DNA of 22,584 bases from Candidatus Colimorpha onthohippi (GCA_018064565.1 JAGHVA010000206.1:1-22584), one strand, 5' to 3'. Positions 7,862 to 16,663 are shown, numbered from the stretch's first letter. Translations and numbers: made by a program. Notes: generated by a model from the letters alone, not told the origin.

Positions 7862-9139
7862 ATGATTTACATTAAAAATGTATTGCTCAACGAGCAACGT
7901 ACGAACATACTGATTGACGGCAATCGCATATCAGCTATTGGGGCAGATGTAAAACAACCTGCTCAAGCCACCGTGATAGATGGTACCAATCGGGTAGCAT
8001 TTCCTACCTTTGCCAACGTACATACACATGCCACAATGACACTGTTTCGCGGATTTGGCGACGACCACGATTTGGGCGATTGGCTCAACAACTGGATTTG
8101 GCCCAACGAGCGCAACCTGAACCCTGAAATCATATATTGGGGCGCAAAACTGGCTGCCGTAGAGATGATAAAAAGCGGCACTACGGCATGCGCCGACATG
8201 TATTTCTTTCCCACCGATGTTGCCAGAGCCTTTGAGGATTGCGGCATCCGCGCTATGGTAAGCAATAGTTATGTGTCGTTCAACGCTGAGATGGCTGCTG
8301 GCGTTCGCAAAAGTATTGAAGAGCTGGAGCCAACCATAGAAGAATGGAACAAATCACATCAGCTTACACAAATCACTATCAACGTTCATGCCAGCAACAC
8401 CGTTGATGACGACTCCCTGCGGTTGGCATCTGAATTCTGTGCTCGCCACAATACGCTGTATCACATACACATGAACGAGACTCAGGCCGAGATCGACACT
8501 TGTATGGAACGGTTTGGTTGCCGCCCCTACGAACATCTGGAGCAGTTGGGCATCATGGAGCAATGTGGCAGTAGGTTGATTGGTGCACACAGCCTGCACC
8601 TGTCGGACAATGAGATTGCAATCTTGGCTAAGTATCATGCCAATGTGGTTCATAACCCCAATAGCAACCTCAAGTTGGCAAGTGGGCATCAGTTTCTTTA
8701 CAACGAGTTGCGCGATGCAGGAGTAAACGTAACCTTAGGTACCGATGGATGCTCCAGCAGCAACAACTTGGATATGATTGAGGCTGCCAAAGTGATGTCG
8801 CTACTCCAGAAAGGATGGCGCAAAGATCCTCTCGCACTGCCTGCTACTGAGGTTTTGAAAGTGGCCACAGCCAACGGATATAAGGCATTGCGCCTTGATG
8901 GTGGCGAGATTGCTGTTGGCAAGTTGGCTGATTTGATGCTGGTAGATTTAGACAATCTGGCTTTTGTGCCCAACAACAACAGCATATCCAACTTGATATA
9001 TGCCGCTCATGGCGATGCTGTAAATACCGTGATATGCAACGGTGCCATCGTGATGCAAGACCGTCATGTAAAAGGCGAGGAGGAGACCATCCGCGAAGCT
9101 CGCCGTGTGGTCAACCAGCTTATTACCATACGCCCATAA
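7862..9139 (+). CDS. Amidohydrolase, MtaD/TRZ-ATZ type (probable 5'-methylthioadenosine/S-adenosylhomocysteine or related deaminase)
   Basis: A 425-residue zinc-dependent aminohydrolase of the COG0402 group. Metal and catalytic residues are visible: NVHTHATMTLFRG gives His54 and His56; HIHMNET gives His203 and Glu206; GAHSLHLS gives His243; and GTDGCSSSNNLDM gives Asp295. The small N- and C-terminal composite beta domain is also present (for example LADLMLVDLDN near the end). Best fits are the MtaD family, which deaminates methylthioadenosine or S-adenosylhomocysteine to the inosine derivatives. The segment usually seen as HAPYT reads HASNT here, so the exact substrate is uncertain. The gene lies 19 bases after atpC and 19 bases before the solute-binding protein, consistent with one transcript. 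There is no obvious metabolic link to ATP synthase. Confidence 0.83.
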   Translation: MIYIKNVLLNEQRTNILIDGNRISAIGADVKQPAQATVIDGTNRVAFPTFANVHTHATMTLFRGFGDDHDLGDWLNNWIWPNERNLNPEIIYWGAKLAAVEMIKSGTTACADMYFFPTDVARAFEDCGIRAMVSNSYVSFNAEMAAGVRKSIEELEPTIEEWNKSHQLTQITINVHASNTVDDDSLRLASEFCARHNTLYHIHMNETQAEIDTCMERFGCRPYEHLEQLGIMEQCGSRLIGAHSLHLSDNEIAILAKYHANVVHNPNSNLKLASGHQFLYNELRDAGVNVTLGTDGCSSSNNLDMIEAAKVMSLLQKGWRKDPLALPATEVLKVATANGYKALRLDGGEIAVGKLADLMLVDLDNLAFVPNNNSISNLIYAAHGDAVNTVICNGAIVMQDRHVKGEEETIREARRVVNQLITIRP

Positions 9140-9158
9140 TAATTTATAGATACCTATA

Positions 9159-10775
9159 TTGAGACCATATACTTTAATAATTCTGGCAGGCTGTGTCCTG
9201 CTGGGAATGTCATCTTGCCGCAGCCATCATGAGACTGACGGCAAGATGATTTTTAGATATAATGAGGCTGCCAATATCACAAGCCTCGACCCCGCTTTCG
9301 CCAAAAACCAATCCTTAAACTGGGCATGCTCACAATTGTATAACAGCTTGGTACAGTTGGACTCCAACCTTGAGGTGCAGCCCTGCATCGCCAAGCGGTG
9401 GACTATCAGCCCCGACGGAAAGACCTATACATTCATCCTGCGCAACGATGTATGTTTTCACACCAACCCTTTGTTCAAAACAGCCGACTCAACAAGACAT
9501 GTGGTTGCAGGCGATTTCTTGTATAGTTTGAACCGAATCATCGACCCAGACGTAGCATCGCCAGGCATGTGGATATTTGGGATGGTAGATAGTAACGGCT
9601 TTGAAGCTGTGGACGACACCACCTTTGTAATACACCTCAAGCAGCCATACGCACCGTTCTTAGGATTGCTCAGTATGCCCTACTGTAGTGTAGTTCCACA
9701 CGAAGTGGTGGAATACTACGGAGCCGACTATCGTAGTCATCCTTGCGGCACAGGCCCGTTCCGACTACAGATGTGGAAAGAGGACGTAAAATTGGTGATG
9801 CGTCGTAATCCCCTTTATTTTGAACGCGATTCTATAGGACGCCAATTGCCCTATCTGGATGCGGTGTCTATAACATTTGTGATAGATCACCAGACGGCAT
9901 TTCTTGAATTTATCAAGGGCAACCTGGACTTCATGAACGCTATCGACGCCTCCTACAAAGACGAACTCCTGACCCGAACTGGTCAGCTTAAACCCAAATA
10001 CGCCCAAAAGTTAAACATGGTCAGCACACCATTCCTGAACACCGAATATCTCGGATTTGTGATGGATGGAGAAGACAGCCCCGTAAGCGACCGCCGCATA
10101 CGTCAAGCTATCAACTATGGATTTGACCGTGTAAAGATGATGAAGTATCTCCGCAATGGAATTGGTGCCCCTGGCACTGGCGGGTTCATCCCTCGAGGGT
10201 TGCCAGGCCACGATTCCACATGTGGCTACCCATACAACCCATCACTTGCCCGCCAACTGCTTGCTGAAGCAGGCTACCCCAATGGCAAAGGACTAAAAAC
10301 CATAACCCTGAGTACCACTGCCAACTATTTGGATATATGTAAATACATCCAACAGCAACTGCAATTGCTTGGCATTGATATAAAGATTGACGTATGCCCA
10401 CCTGCCGCCCTGAGCGAGCAGGTAGCACAAGGCAAAAGTCCATGGTTTAGAAAATCGTGGATTGCCGACTATCCTGATGCAGAAAATTATCTATCATTAT
10501 TTTATTCCCCCAACAGAGCCCCCGCTGGTCCAAACTACACCCATTTCAGCAACCAAACGTTCGACAATTTATACCAACAATCTATCGCATGTGCCAACCC
10601 CGAACAGCGCGTGCAGTTGTACCGTCAGATGGATAAGATTGTGATGACCGAAGCCCCTGTTATGGTGCTATATTACGACCAGATACTGCATTTTACACAC
10701 AAAAATGTAAGCGGATTGAGAAGCAATGCGCTCAATGCGCTTGATTTGCGATATGTTACAATAGGTTGCAAATAA
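9159..10775 (+). CDS. ABC-transporter solute-binding lipoprotein, oligopeptide/dipeptide type (SBP_bac_5)
   Basis: A 538-residue protein of the family-5 extracellular solute-binding proteins (OppA/DppA/NikA group), which capture peptides or related ligands for an ABC importer. Family signatures include TSLDPAFAKN near the N-terminus, PDGKTYTFILRNDVCFH, GTGPFRLQMWKEDVKLVMRRNP, RRIRQAINYGFDR and RQLLAEAGYPNGKG. A lipoprotein signal leads to Cys20 (LLGMSSC), followed by RSHHE, which lacks the acidic surface-export pattern, so the protein is probably held on the periplasmic side. The start is TTG at 9159: an in-frame TAG at 9147-9149 excludes longer versions, and no ATG lies between it and the hydrophobic core. 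No permease or ATPase genes adjoin. It probably belongs to the run atpD-atpC-amidohydrolase. Confidence 0.88.
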   Translation: MRPYTLIILAGCVLLGMSSCRSHHETDGKMIFRYNEAANITSLDPAFAKNQSLNWACSQLYNSLVQLDSNLEVQPCIAKRWTISPDGKTYTFILRNDVCFHTNPLFKTADSTRHVVAGDFLYSLNRIIDPDVASPGMWIFGMVDSNGFEAVDDTTFVIHLKQPYAPFLGLLSMPYCSVVPHEVVEYYGADYRSHPCGTGPFRLQMWKEDVKLVMRRNPLYFERDSIGRQLPYLDAVSITFVIDHQTAFLEFIKGNLDFMNAIDASYKDELLTRTGQLKPKYAQKLNMVSTPFLNTEYLGFVMDGEDSPVSDRRIRQAINYGFDRVKMMKYLRNGIGAPGTGGFIPRGLPGHDSTCGYPYNPSLARQLLAEAGYPNGKGLKTITLSTTANYLDICKYIQQQLQLLGIDIKIDVCPPAALSEQVAQGKSPWFRKSWIADYPDAENYLSLFYSPNRAPAGPNYTHFSNQTFDNLYQQSIACANPEQRVQLYRQMDKIVMTEAPVMVLYYDQILHFTHKNVSGLRSNALNALDLRYVTIGCK

Positions 10776-10795
10776 AACATTTTTTGTTATCTTTG
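10766..10795 (+). promoter_or_regulatory. Bacteroidetes-type promoter for the 449-residue lipoprotein gene
   Basis: TTG at 10766-10768 (-33) and TATCTTTG at 10788-10795 (-7) are separated by 19 bases, the expected Bacteroidetes spacing, and the -7 box is an exact TAnnTTTG. The -33 element lies within the last codons of the preceding gene. Transcription is predicted to begin near 10802, about 44 bases before the ATG at 10846. This is one of the best promoter matches in the window. Confidence 0.6.
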
Positions 10796-10845
10796 CAGGC
10801 AGAGCGACTTTAATTATATTGCATAATAAACTAACAATCAGAAAT

Positions 10846-12195
10846 ATGAGTAAACCTTACTTAATCATTGCCACTTGTGTTTGTTTGGCAGCAGCTGTAT
10901 CTTGTACAAAAGATGATGACGATTTCAAAGAGGTAACCAATGGCAAAATTGGTGTAACTGGTGGCGACATCGCCTTTGGACTGCCCGTAGGCACAAGTAC
11001 TGTAAACGCAGGACAACTGCTTAATAACTGGCAGAATACCGCATGCGTCATAGGTTCTGACGAGCATGGAACCTTGACGCTCAACTACGATGAAAGTTAT
11101 GAGCAAACCATATATTTCAATTCAGAGGTTCAAAGTTCTAAACCAGCTGGGATTGACTATAACGTAAAGGCAAGTAAAGATGCATTCAAATACGACACCA
11201 GCATCGTGATGTCGAACAGAATGCACATAGACCTGTTTAAGAATTTCCCAGATGTCAACGGTTTTGACATCAAAGATATTCAGGCAAGTCTGGCTGTTGA
11301 CGTAAAAGCAAATGCGTCAATAAGTGAGCCTCTGCGCAAATACATAAAAAAGATATATGTACAGGACATCACCATCAGCACCATAAGCGAAAATGGCGAG
11401 ATTGAGGAGAATATATATGAACAATCTGTGAGCGACACAATCCCATTGGACGAACTCATTACGGGTACTACACTGACTATATACGACGAAAGCAACATAG
11501 ACCAACTGGTTAGAAATCGTCCTAAATACATGTCCTACTCTATGAAACTGAAAATTGAACTGGAAGCAAGTCAGGTTAATCTACACGAAGTAATTAATAT
11601 TACAAAATACCTCAAAGAGATTGCAAAAATTGAATCGATCGAGACCAACACCCATGTATCCGCCCATTTCCCATTACGTTTGAAATGTGATGACTTGGAG
11701 TATCGCGACACCATCAAATTCCCGCTTCAAGACATCAAAGACGTGTTGGACCAATCAGGCGACAAACTTGCATTGGGCAGCAGTTTCTATCTGGCTATGA
11801 AATTCACCAACGAGTTGCCAATCCAGATTCGCATGAACGACGAACTGGTTGATTCGGAAGGCAACACCGTATTGGTAGATGGCGATCCTGTACATATTTA
11901 CACCCCCGATGCTATCATCAAATCAGCTAAGACAACGATTCAAGAGATTGGAGGTCTCAATTTTGATTTCAGCGTTGGGGCTGAAACTACCTATATGCTT
12001 GTCAAACTCACACAAGAACAGATTAGGCAAATCAACGATGCTGACAACCTCATAGTATATTTCCACCTCAGCACCATAGATGGGAAATATATATCCATCC
12101 GCAACACCGACTGTCTTACCACGCAGATATACATACTGGTAAATCCAAGCGAAGAATATCTGAAAGAAAAATTCGGCGAAGAAGTAGCGCGTTAA
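10846..12195 (+). CDS. Lipoprotein of unknown function, probably surface-exposed
   Basis: I do not recognise this 449-residue protein. It starts with a lipoprotein signal, MSKPYLIIATCVCLAAAVSC, with lipidated Cys20. The next residues, TKDDDDF, resemble the Lys/Asp-rich lipoprotein export signal that sends Bacteroidetes lipoproteins to the cell surface. The mature part is polar, with beta-rich character: many DITI, TLTIYDESN and HIYTPDAIIK type segments, and no transmembrane helix. A TTG start at 10819 is in frame and would follow the predicted transcription start, but it would put nine polar residues before the signal, so ATG 10846 is chosen. The DUF5723 barrel gene follows after 44 bases on the same strand. 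The pairing suggests a common envelope role, perhaps a barrel with its lipoprotein partner; that is inference. Confidence 0.75.
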   Translation: MSKPYLIIATCVCLAAAVSCTKDDDDFKEVTNGKIGVTGGDIAFGLPVGTSTVNAGQLLNNWQNTACVIGSDEHGTLTLNYDESYEQTIYFNSEVQSSKPAGIDYNVKASKDAFKYDTSIVMSNRMHIDLFKNFPDVNGFDIKDIQASLAVDVKANASISEPLRKYIKKIYVQDITISTISENGEIEENIYEQSVSDTIPLDELITGTTLTIYDESNIDQLVRNRPKYMSYSMKLKIELEASQVNLHEVINITKYLKEIAKIESIETNTHVSAHFPLRLKCDDLEYRDTIKFPLQDIKDVLDQSGDKLALGSSFYLAMKFTNELPIQIRMNDELVDSEGNTVLVDGDPVHIYTPDAIIKSAKTTIQEIGGLNFDFSVGAETTYMLVKLTQEQIRQINDADNLIVYFHLSTIDGKYISIRNTDCLTTQIYILVNPSEEYLKEKFGEEVAR

Positions 12196-12239
12196 ACTCA
12201 TCATTCTTCATTTTTTTTCAACATAAAACGACACTTATC

Positions 12240-13904
12240 ATGAAAAAAATATTTGCCTATCTTTTGACCGTCGTAGCTATGACATCAACTATCAATGCCC
12301 AAATGCTTGAAAGCAACGACATGATATATCATTCTAAGAATATACCACAAACCAACTTGCTGAATCCAGCTTTCTTTCCAGAAAACCGCAATTGCTTTGT
12401 TGCACTGCCCAACTTCAACTTTGGTTTTGGCATGCCTATAGCTTATAGCGACTTGCAGTGGCGCTACAACGACAACCAACAGCGTTACAACTTAGACTTA
12501 AACGCACTGGCTCAAACCCTCGACGACAACCCAAGTTTTCACCTCAACACCACCGTCAACTTGTTAGGCTTTGGATTTCGCCACAACAACTGGTTTGCCT
12601 CTGTCAATATTGGTGTAGTAAGCAATATGGCATTGTATTTCCCTTCGGGATTGAGCGAAATAATGAACAACGGACTGATTAACCGTATTGGTCCAGACAA
12701 CACAATAGAAATCAACTGCGACGAGTTGTTTTTTGCGCAAGCATACGAAAAGATAACGTTAGGATTCGGCATGCAGATAAACGAACACCTTACCGCAGGT
12801 GCACATGTCAACATACTAAACGGACTGCAGAATATCAACACCGACCAGACCAAAATAACCATCTACGCCAAAGACGATGCTTTCAGCACATTATACGGTG
12901 ACATACAATACCGATTAGCCCGTAGTGGCATTGTAGATTACGACTATTACAATAGCACTGTTGACTACAATATAGGCGCCACAAATATGGGTGTTACGTT
13001 CGACCTCGGTGCCGCATATAAAACAGGCAATTGGGAATTTTCTGCCAGCTTGATTGATTTTGGTCCAGGCATACACTGGAGCACCAATGTAAAAGAGACA
13101 ACAAACAAACACTCCCAGATTGCATTTAGCGGTACTAATATCGACAGCATGATGTCGAACGGCGAGTATCGCAGCAATTTTGCCAATGAGATTTCGGACA
13201 CACTCGCTGAATTATTTAGAGTAACCGACCAGGATGCTGATGATTATTGGCACGGCACACCTACACGTCTTTATTTAGGCGCAAGCTACCGTTTCAACAA
13301 AATCATCCGCGCCAATTTACTATTTCATGGCGAGTGGGACAAAGGCATTCGCGCTATCAGCAAAGGGCATTTCCGTTGCAACACATCCCTGTCAGCCTCT
13401 TTTACGGTTACCAACTGGCTTGACATCCGCATTGCCGATGCCATCTCGTTTGATGGCAGCAAAGGCGCATTTTTCAACCCAGGAGCAGGCATAACCCTTA
13501 CACCTGGCAATGCTGTCCAGATGTACGTGATGGCTGACTATTTGTCCAGCATCTATGCGGTGGATTTCAAATCGTTTTATATTCAGACAGGCCTAAACAT
13601 ATTCTTTGGCACCAACCTCCTAAAACAGAAAAAAGACATATCTCATAGTGGCAACAACAGCATAATCATCACCCCAGCCACCAACGACCCCACCAATGCC
13701 AACGGTAGCCAACCAGCATCCACCACTACGGGTTCAAGCACTATCGACGCCACGGGTGCTAACGGAGTACAGCCTATAAGCACAACAACAGGCAAATCAA
13801 ACATAGATGCCACAGGCGCCAATGGAATAAAACCAGTGAGCACCACCTCTGGATCCACCAATGCAGACCCTACCAAAGCCAAACCTCAGAATAATTTCTT
13901 TTAA
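12240..13904 (+). CDS. DUF5723-type outer-membrane beta-barrel protein with repeat tail
   Basis: A 554-residue secreted protein resembling the Bacteroidetes DUF5723 family. Signal peptide MKKIFAYLLTVVAMTSTINA is followed by a probable cleavage before Gln21. The region SKNIPQTNLLNPAFFPENR and repeated strand-like segments (FGFRHNNWFASVNIGVV, YKTGNWEFSASLIDFGPG, FNKIIRANLLFHGEWDKG) indicate an outer-membrane barrel to about residue 460. The last roughly 90 residues are low in complexity and contain three 20-residue units (487-506, 507-526, 527-546) of the form ANGxxPxSTTxGxx. The sequence ends QNNFF. The function is unknown. It lies 44 bases after the unrecognised lipoprotein gene, probably in one transcript, and 66 bases before der. 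Confidence 0.8.
   Translation: MKKIFAYLLTVVAMTSTINAQMLESNDMIYHSKNIPQTNLLNPAFFPENRNCFVALPNFNFGFGMPIAYSDLQWRYNDNQQRYNLDLNALAQTLDDNPSFHLNTTVNLLGFGFRHNNWFASVNIGVVSNMALYFPSGLSEIMNNGLINRIGPDNTIEINCDELFFAQAYEKITLGFGMQINEHLTAGAHVNILNGLQNINTDQTKITIYAKDDAFSTLYGDIQYRLARSGIVDYDYYNSTVDYNIGATNMGVTFDLGAAYKTGNWEFSASLIDFGPGIHWSTNVKETTNKHSQIAFSGTNIDSMMSNGEYRSNFANEISDTLAELFRVTDQDADDYWHGTPTRLYLGASYRFNKIIRANLLFHGEWDKGIRAISKGHFRCNTSLSASFTVTNWLDIRIADAISFDGSKGAFFNPGAGITLTPGNAVQMYVMADYLSSIYAVDFKSFYIQTGLNIFFGTNLLKQKKDISHSGNNSIIITPATNDPTNANGSQPASTTTGSSTIDATGANGVQPISTTTGKSNIDATGANGIKPVSTTSGSTNADPTKAKPQNNFF
13698..13877 (+). repeat. Three in-frame 60-base tandem repeats in the DUF5723 gene
   Basis: Units are 13698-13757, 13758-13817 and 13818-13877. 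Each encodes 20 residues starting ANG: ANGSQPASTTTGSSTIDATG, ANGVQPISTTTGKSNIDATG and ANGIKPVSTTSGSTNADPTK. Synonymous and non-synonymous differences separate the copies, so the array is not brand new, but the spacing is exact and the reading frame is kept. Such arrays can change copy number by slippage or recombination. Confidence 0.93.
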
Positions 13905-13970
13905 GATTTTGCCCCTTATAACTCCAACTATTTCACAAACTATCACAAACAGATATAAAAGCAATACATC

Positions 13971-15278
13971 ATGTCAAATATAGTAGCTATCGTGGGACGC
14001 CCCAATGTAGGCAAATCCACATTATTTAACCGACTTACCGAAAGCAGGCAAGCCATTGTTGATGAGACAAGCGGTGTAACCCGCGACCGCCAATACGGAC
14101 ATAGCGACTGGAACGGAAAGCAATTCAGCGTAATTGATACCGGAGGCTATGTCATGGGAGGTGACGACTCGTTTGAGGTAGAGATTCGCAAACAAGTGGC
14201 TCTGGCCATCGAAGAAGCCGACAAAATACTATTCCTGACAGACGCACACGACGGACTTACTCCCATGGATGAAGACGTGGCGCAGATGCTACGCAAATGT
14301 AGCAAACGCGTGATGCTGGTAGCCAACAAGGTTGACAATGCTAAAGACATGGATTCGTTGGCAGAATTATACACTTTAGGATTGGGCGAGCCCTACCCTA
14401 TTGCTGGTATCACAGGTAGCGGCACTGGCGAACTGCTTGACGACCTGGTGGCTGACTTTGACGAGGGGACAGACGACACCACGTCAGACCTGCCTAAAAT
14501 CACGATTGTTGGCAGACCTAATGTGGGTAAGAGCTCGTTTATTAACACCATTACCGGACAAGACCGCAATATTGTAACTCCGATAGCGGGAACCACCCGC
14601 GATGCAGTATATACACACTACAACCTATTCGGATTTGATTTCAACTTTGTCGATACGGCTGGATTGCGTAAAAAACAAAAAGTTAGCGAAGATTTGGAGT
14701 TCTATAGCGTGATGCGGTCGGTGCGAGCTATCGAAGCCAGCGATGTGTGTATCTTGATGCTCGATGCCTCTCAAGGATTGGAACAGCAAGATCTTAATAT
14801 ATTCAGTCTCATACAGCGTAACAATAAAGGCGTTGTGGTTGTGGTCAACAAATGGGATCTGATAGAGAAAGAGACTAATACACATAAAGAATTTGAGCAG
14901 CTAATCAAAAGCCGCATTGCACCTTTTGACGATGTTCCCATCATCTTTACAAGTGTAATCAACAAACAGCGTATCTACAAAGTGCTTGAAACCGCCAAGC
15001 AAGTGTATGAGTCGCGTAGCCGACATATCACCACTGCCGAACTCAACGATACGCTACTGCCTATAGTAAAAGAGCAGAACCCACCACCATCAGTGAAGGG
15101 CAAATGGGTAAAAATCAAGTATATCACTCAGCTGCCCACAGCCTACCCTCAGTTTGTATTCTTCTGCAACCTCCCACAATACATCCGAGACCCTTACCGC
15201 CGTTTTGTAGAAAACAGGATGCGAGAGCTGTGGGATTTTCACGGCGTACCTATCAACATCTACTTCCGCTCTAAATAG
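13971..15278 (+). CDS. der: Ribosome-assembly GTPase Der (EngA)
   Basis: Der has two tandem GTPase domains and a C-terminal KH-like domain, and acts in 50S ribosomal subunit maturation. The 435-residue protein shows GRPNVGKS at 9-16 and again at 181-188, DTGG at 56-59 and a second DTAG, NKVD at 119-122 and a second NKWD. The KH-like part ends with the family block PPPSVKGKWVKIKYITQ and the terminal NRMRELWDFHGVPINIYFRS. Length is normal. Start ATG at 13971 is directly followed by the conserved strand SNIVAIVGRPN. No other ribosome-assembly gene adjoins; the preceding DUF5723 gene is 66 bases away and unrelated. No clear promoter box was seen in that short gap. Confidence 0.97.
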   Translation: MSNIVAIVGRPNVGKSTLFNRLTESRQAIVDETSGVTRDRQYGHSDWNGKQFSVIDTGGYVMGGDDSFEVEIRKQVALAIEEADKILFLTDAHDGLTPMDEDVAQMLRKCSKRVMLVANKVDNAKDMDSLAELYTLGLGEPYPIAGITGSGTGELLDDLVADFDEGTDDTTSDLPKITIVGRPNVGKSSFINTITGQDRNIVTPIAGTTRDAVYTHYNLFGFDFNFVDTAGLRKKQKVSEDLEFYSVMRSVRAIEASDVCILMLDASQGLEQQDLNIFSLIQRNNKGVVVVVNKWDLIEKETNTHKEFEQLIKSRIAPFDDVPIIFTSVINKQRIYKVLETAKQVYESRSRHITTAELNDTLLPIVKEQNPPPSVKGKWVKIKYITQLPTAYPQFVFFCNLPQYIRDPYRRFVENRMRELWDFHGVPINIYFRSK

Positions 15279-15370
15279 CACACATATTACTATTTTTTAC
15301 ACAAACATGGTTCTTGAGTTGTGCTAACATACAAAAAGGTCTGCCTTATAACAGATAACTTCAAAATATA

Positions 15371-16498
15371 ATGATTGATATGAAACTAAGACTTAGAATC
15401 GTTGTCGGTTTAGCATTGGGATTATTGATGGTTTCGTGCAAAACCGATGAAACTAATGACTCAAACAAAATTGCGTTCCAAAAGATATCGAACATGCTGT
15501 ACGAGGTTACCTACGACAACTATAGTTCTGAACCAGTAGGTACTTATGAAGAGATTAACGGAGAGATGGCTTGCTCCAGCGTCCGCAACGGCAATTATCA
15601 TGGACGCAACTTTGACTTCTTCATGAATCAGTCGTCATCCATCGTTATACACACTACCGCCAAGCCCAACCGCTATGCAACCATCGGTGTTGCCCGCCTC
15701 GCCAAAGTCAACGACGAAATGATTAACAGTGGTCTAACCGACCGACAGATTCAAATTTTGCCATGGGCTATGGTTGACGGCATAAACGAGAAAGGTCTTG
15801 TGGTTAACGCCAACGTGGTGGCGAAGTCGGACGAAGGGACAATACCACACACTGGCACAAAACCTGGTGCGCCTGAGTTAAATATATTCTTCGCTATTCG
15901 TGCGATGCTCGACAACTGCGCCACTGTACAAGAAGCGTTGAACTATCTAAATGCTCACAACATTACACCCTTTGCTTCCCAAAAGACGAATCTTCACCTC
16001 ATGATTTCTGACACCATTGAGACTTACGTTGTCGAAATCATCAACAACGCCATTGTAGCAAAGCCGCAGATTATTATGACGAATTATTTCGTAAACATGG
16101 ATACCATTCCTAACCATGCTTTGGGTGTAGAACGTTACAAAATCCTTTCTGAACATTATGCCGAAGGTGGCACAAGCATGGAGGGTATGTGGAATCTGAT
16201 GAAGCGAGTAAGATATTCTGAGTCGTACTATGCCAAAAACAAATGGTATTCCGAAATTGCTGCCTCCCATGACATAAACTACAAAGATATTCCTTTATAT
16301 TATGATACTTTAGACAAGATCTTGGAAGAATACGAATCCAAATGGATTGCGGAAAAAGAATATATTTTGAATAACGGATTGCGCACAGATACACCTTGGT
16401 GGAACACCTCAAGCAATTCGGTTTACGACATCAAGAACAAAATTCTCTGGGTTACTGTCCACGAACAATACGATCAAAAACACGAGTTTAGACTGTAA
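15371..16498 (+). CDS. Lipoprotein of the Cys-type Ntn-hydrolase superfamily (choloylglycine hydrolase / NAAA / AAT-like)
   Basis: A 375-residue protein that probably hydrolyses or transfers linear amides with an N-terminal Cys nucleophile. Candidate active-site residues follow the bile salt hydrolase/penicillin V acylase pattern: Cys68 (EMACSSV), Arg79 and Asp82 in GRNFDF, the GINEKGLVVNANVV segment at 137-150, Asn238 in IMTNYF, and Arg255 in LGVERYKIL. The N-terminus carries a lipoprotein signal with Cys23 (LLMVSC) followed by KTDETND, an acidic surface-export-like sequence. Met4 is an alternative start. Because the nucleophile lies 45 residues after the lipidated Cys, activation should require cleavage before Cys68, as in autoprocessing NAAA/AAT relatives. 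The substrate is unknown: bile acid conjugates, N-acyl amino acids or beta-lactams are possible. It lies 92 bases after der and faces the convergent FISUMP gene. Confidence 0.72.
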   Translation: MIDMKLRLRIVVGLALGLLMVSCKTDETNDSNKIAFQKISNMLYEVTYDNYSSEPVGTYEEINGEMACSSVRNGNYHGRNFDFFMNQSSSIVIHTTAKPNRYATIGVARLAKVNDEMINSGLTDRQIQILPWAMVDGINEKGLVVNANVVAKSDEGTIPHTGTKPGAPELNIFFAIRAMLDNCATVQEALNYLNAHNITPFASQKTNLHLMISDTIETYVVEIINNAIVAKPQIIMTNYFVNMDTIPNHALGVERYKILSEHYAEGGTSMEGMWNLMKRVRYSESYYAKNKWYSEIAASHDINYKDIPLYYDTLDKILEEYESKWIAEKEYILNNGLRTDTPWWNTSSNSVYDIKNKILWVTVHEQYDQKHEFRL

Positions 16499-16575
16499 CC
16501 ATCAGCCACAGTGATGCATTATTTTATTCATAACTATCGCTGTCCAGGCGTCGCTTCGCTTGCCATTATTCGCAG

Positions 16576-16627
16576 AATTTTATTATTAAGCAGTGCTATT
16601 CGCTAAATTATTTTATTGAGTGGTGCT
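16576..16627 (+). repeat. Imperfect direct repeat in a convergent intergenic region
   Basis: Two similar 22-base copies, 16576-16597 (AATTTTATTATTAAGCAG then TGCT) and 16606-16627 (AATTATTTTATTGAGTGG then TGCT), lie 30 bases apart and agree at about 17 positions. The flanks include an inverted pair CGCTAAA (16601-16607) and TTTAGCG (16631-16637), and a CGCTTCGCTT stretch upstream near 16550. No gene was seen in 16499-16709. The sequence may be a degenerate intergenic repeat or the 3' end of the Ntn-hydrolase transcript. There is no strong plus-strand terminator in it. Confidence 0.45.
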
Positions 16628-16663
16628 CCGTTTAGCGTACAGTAATAAAACTAATAAAAAAAA

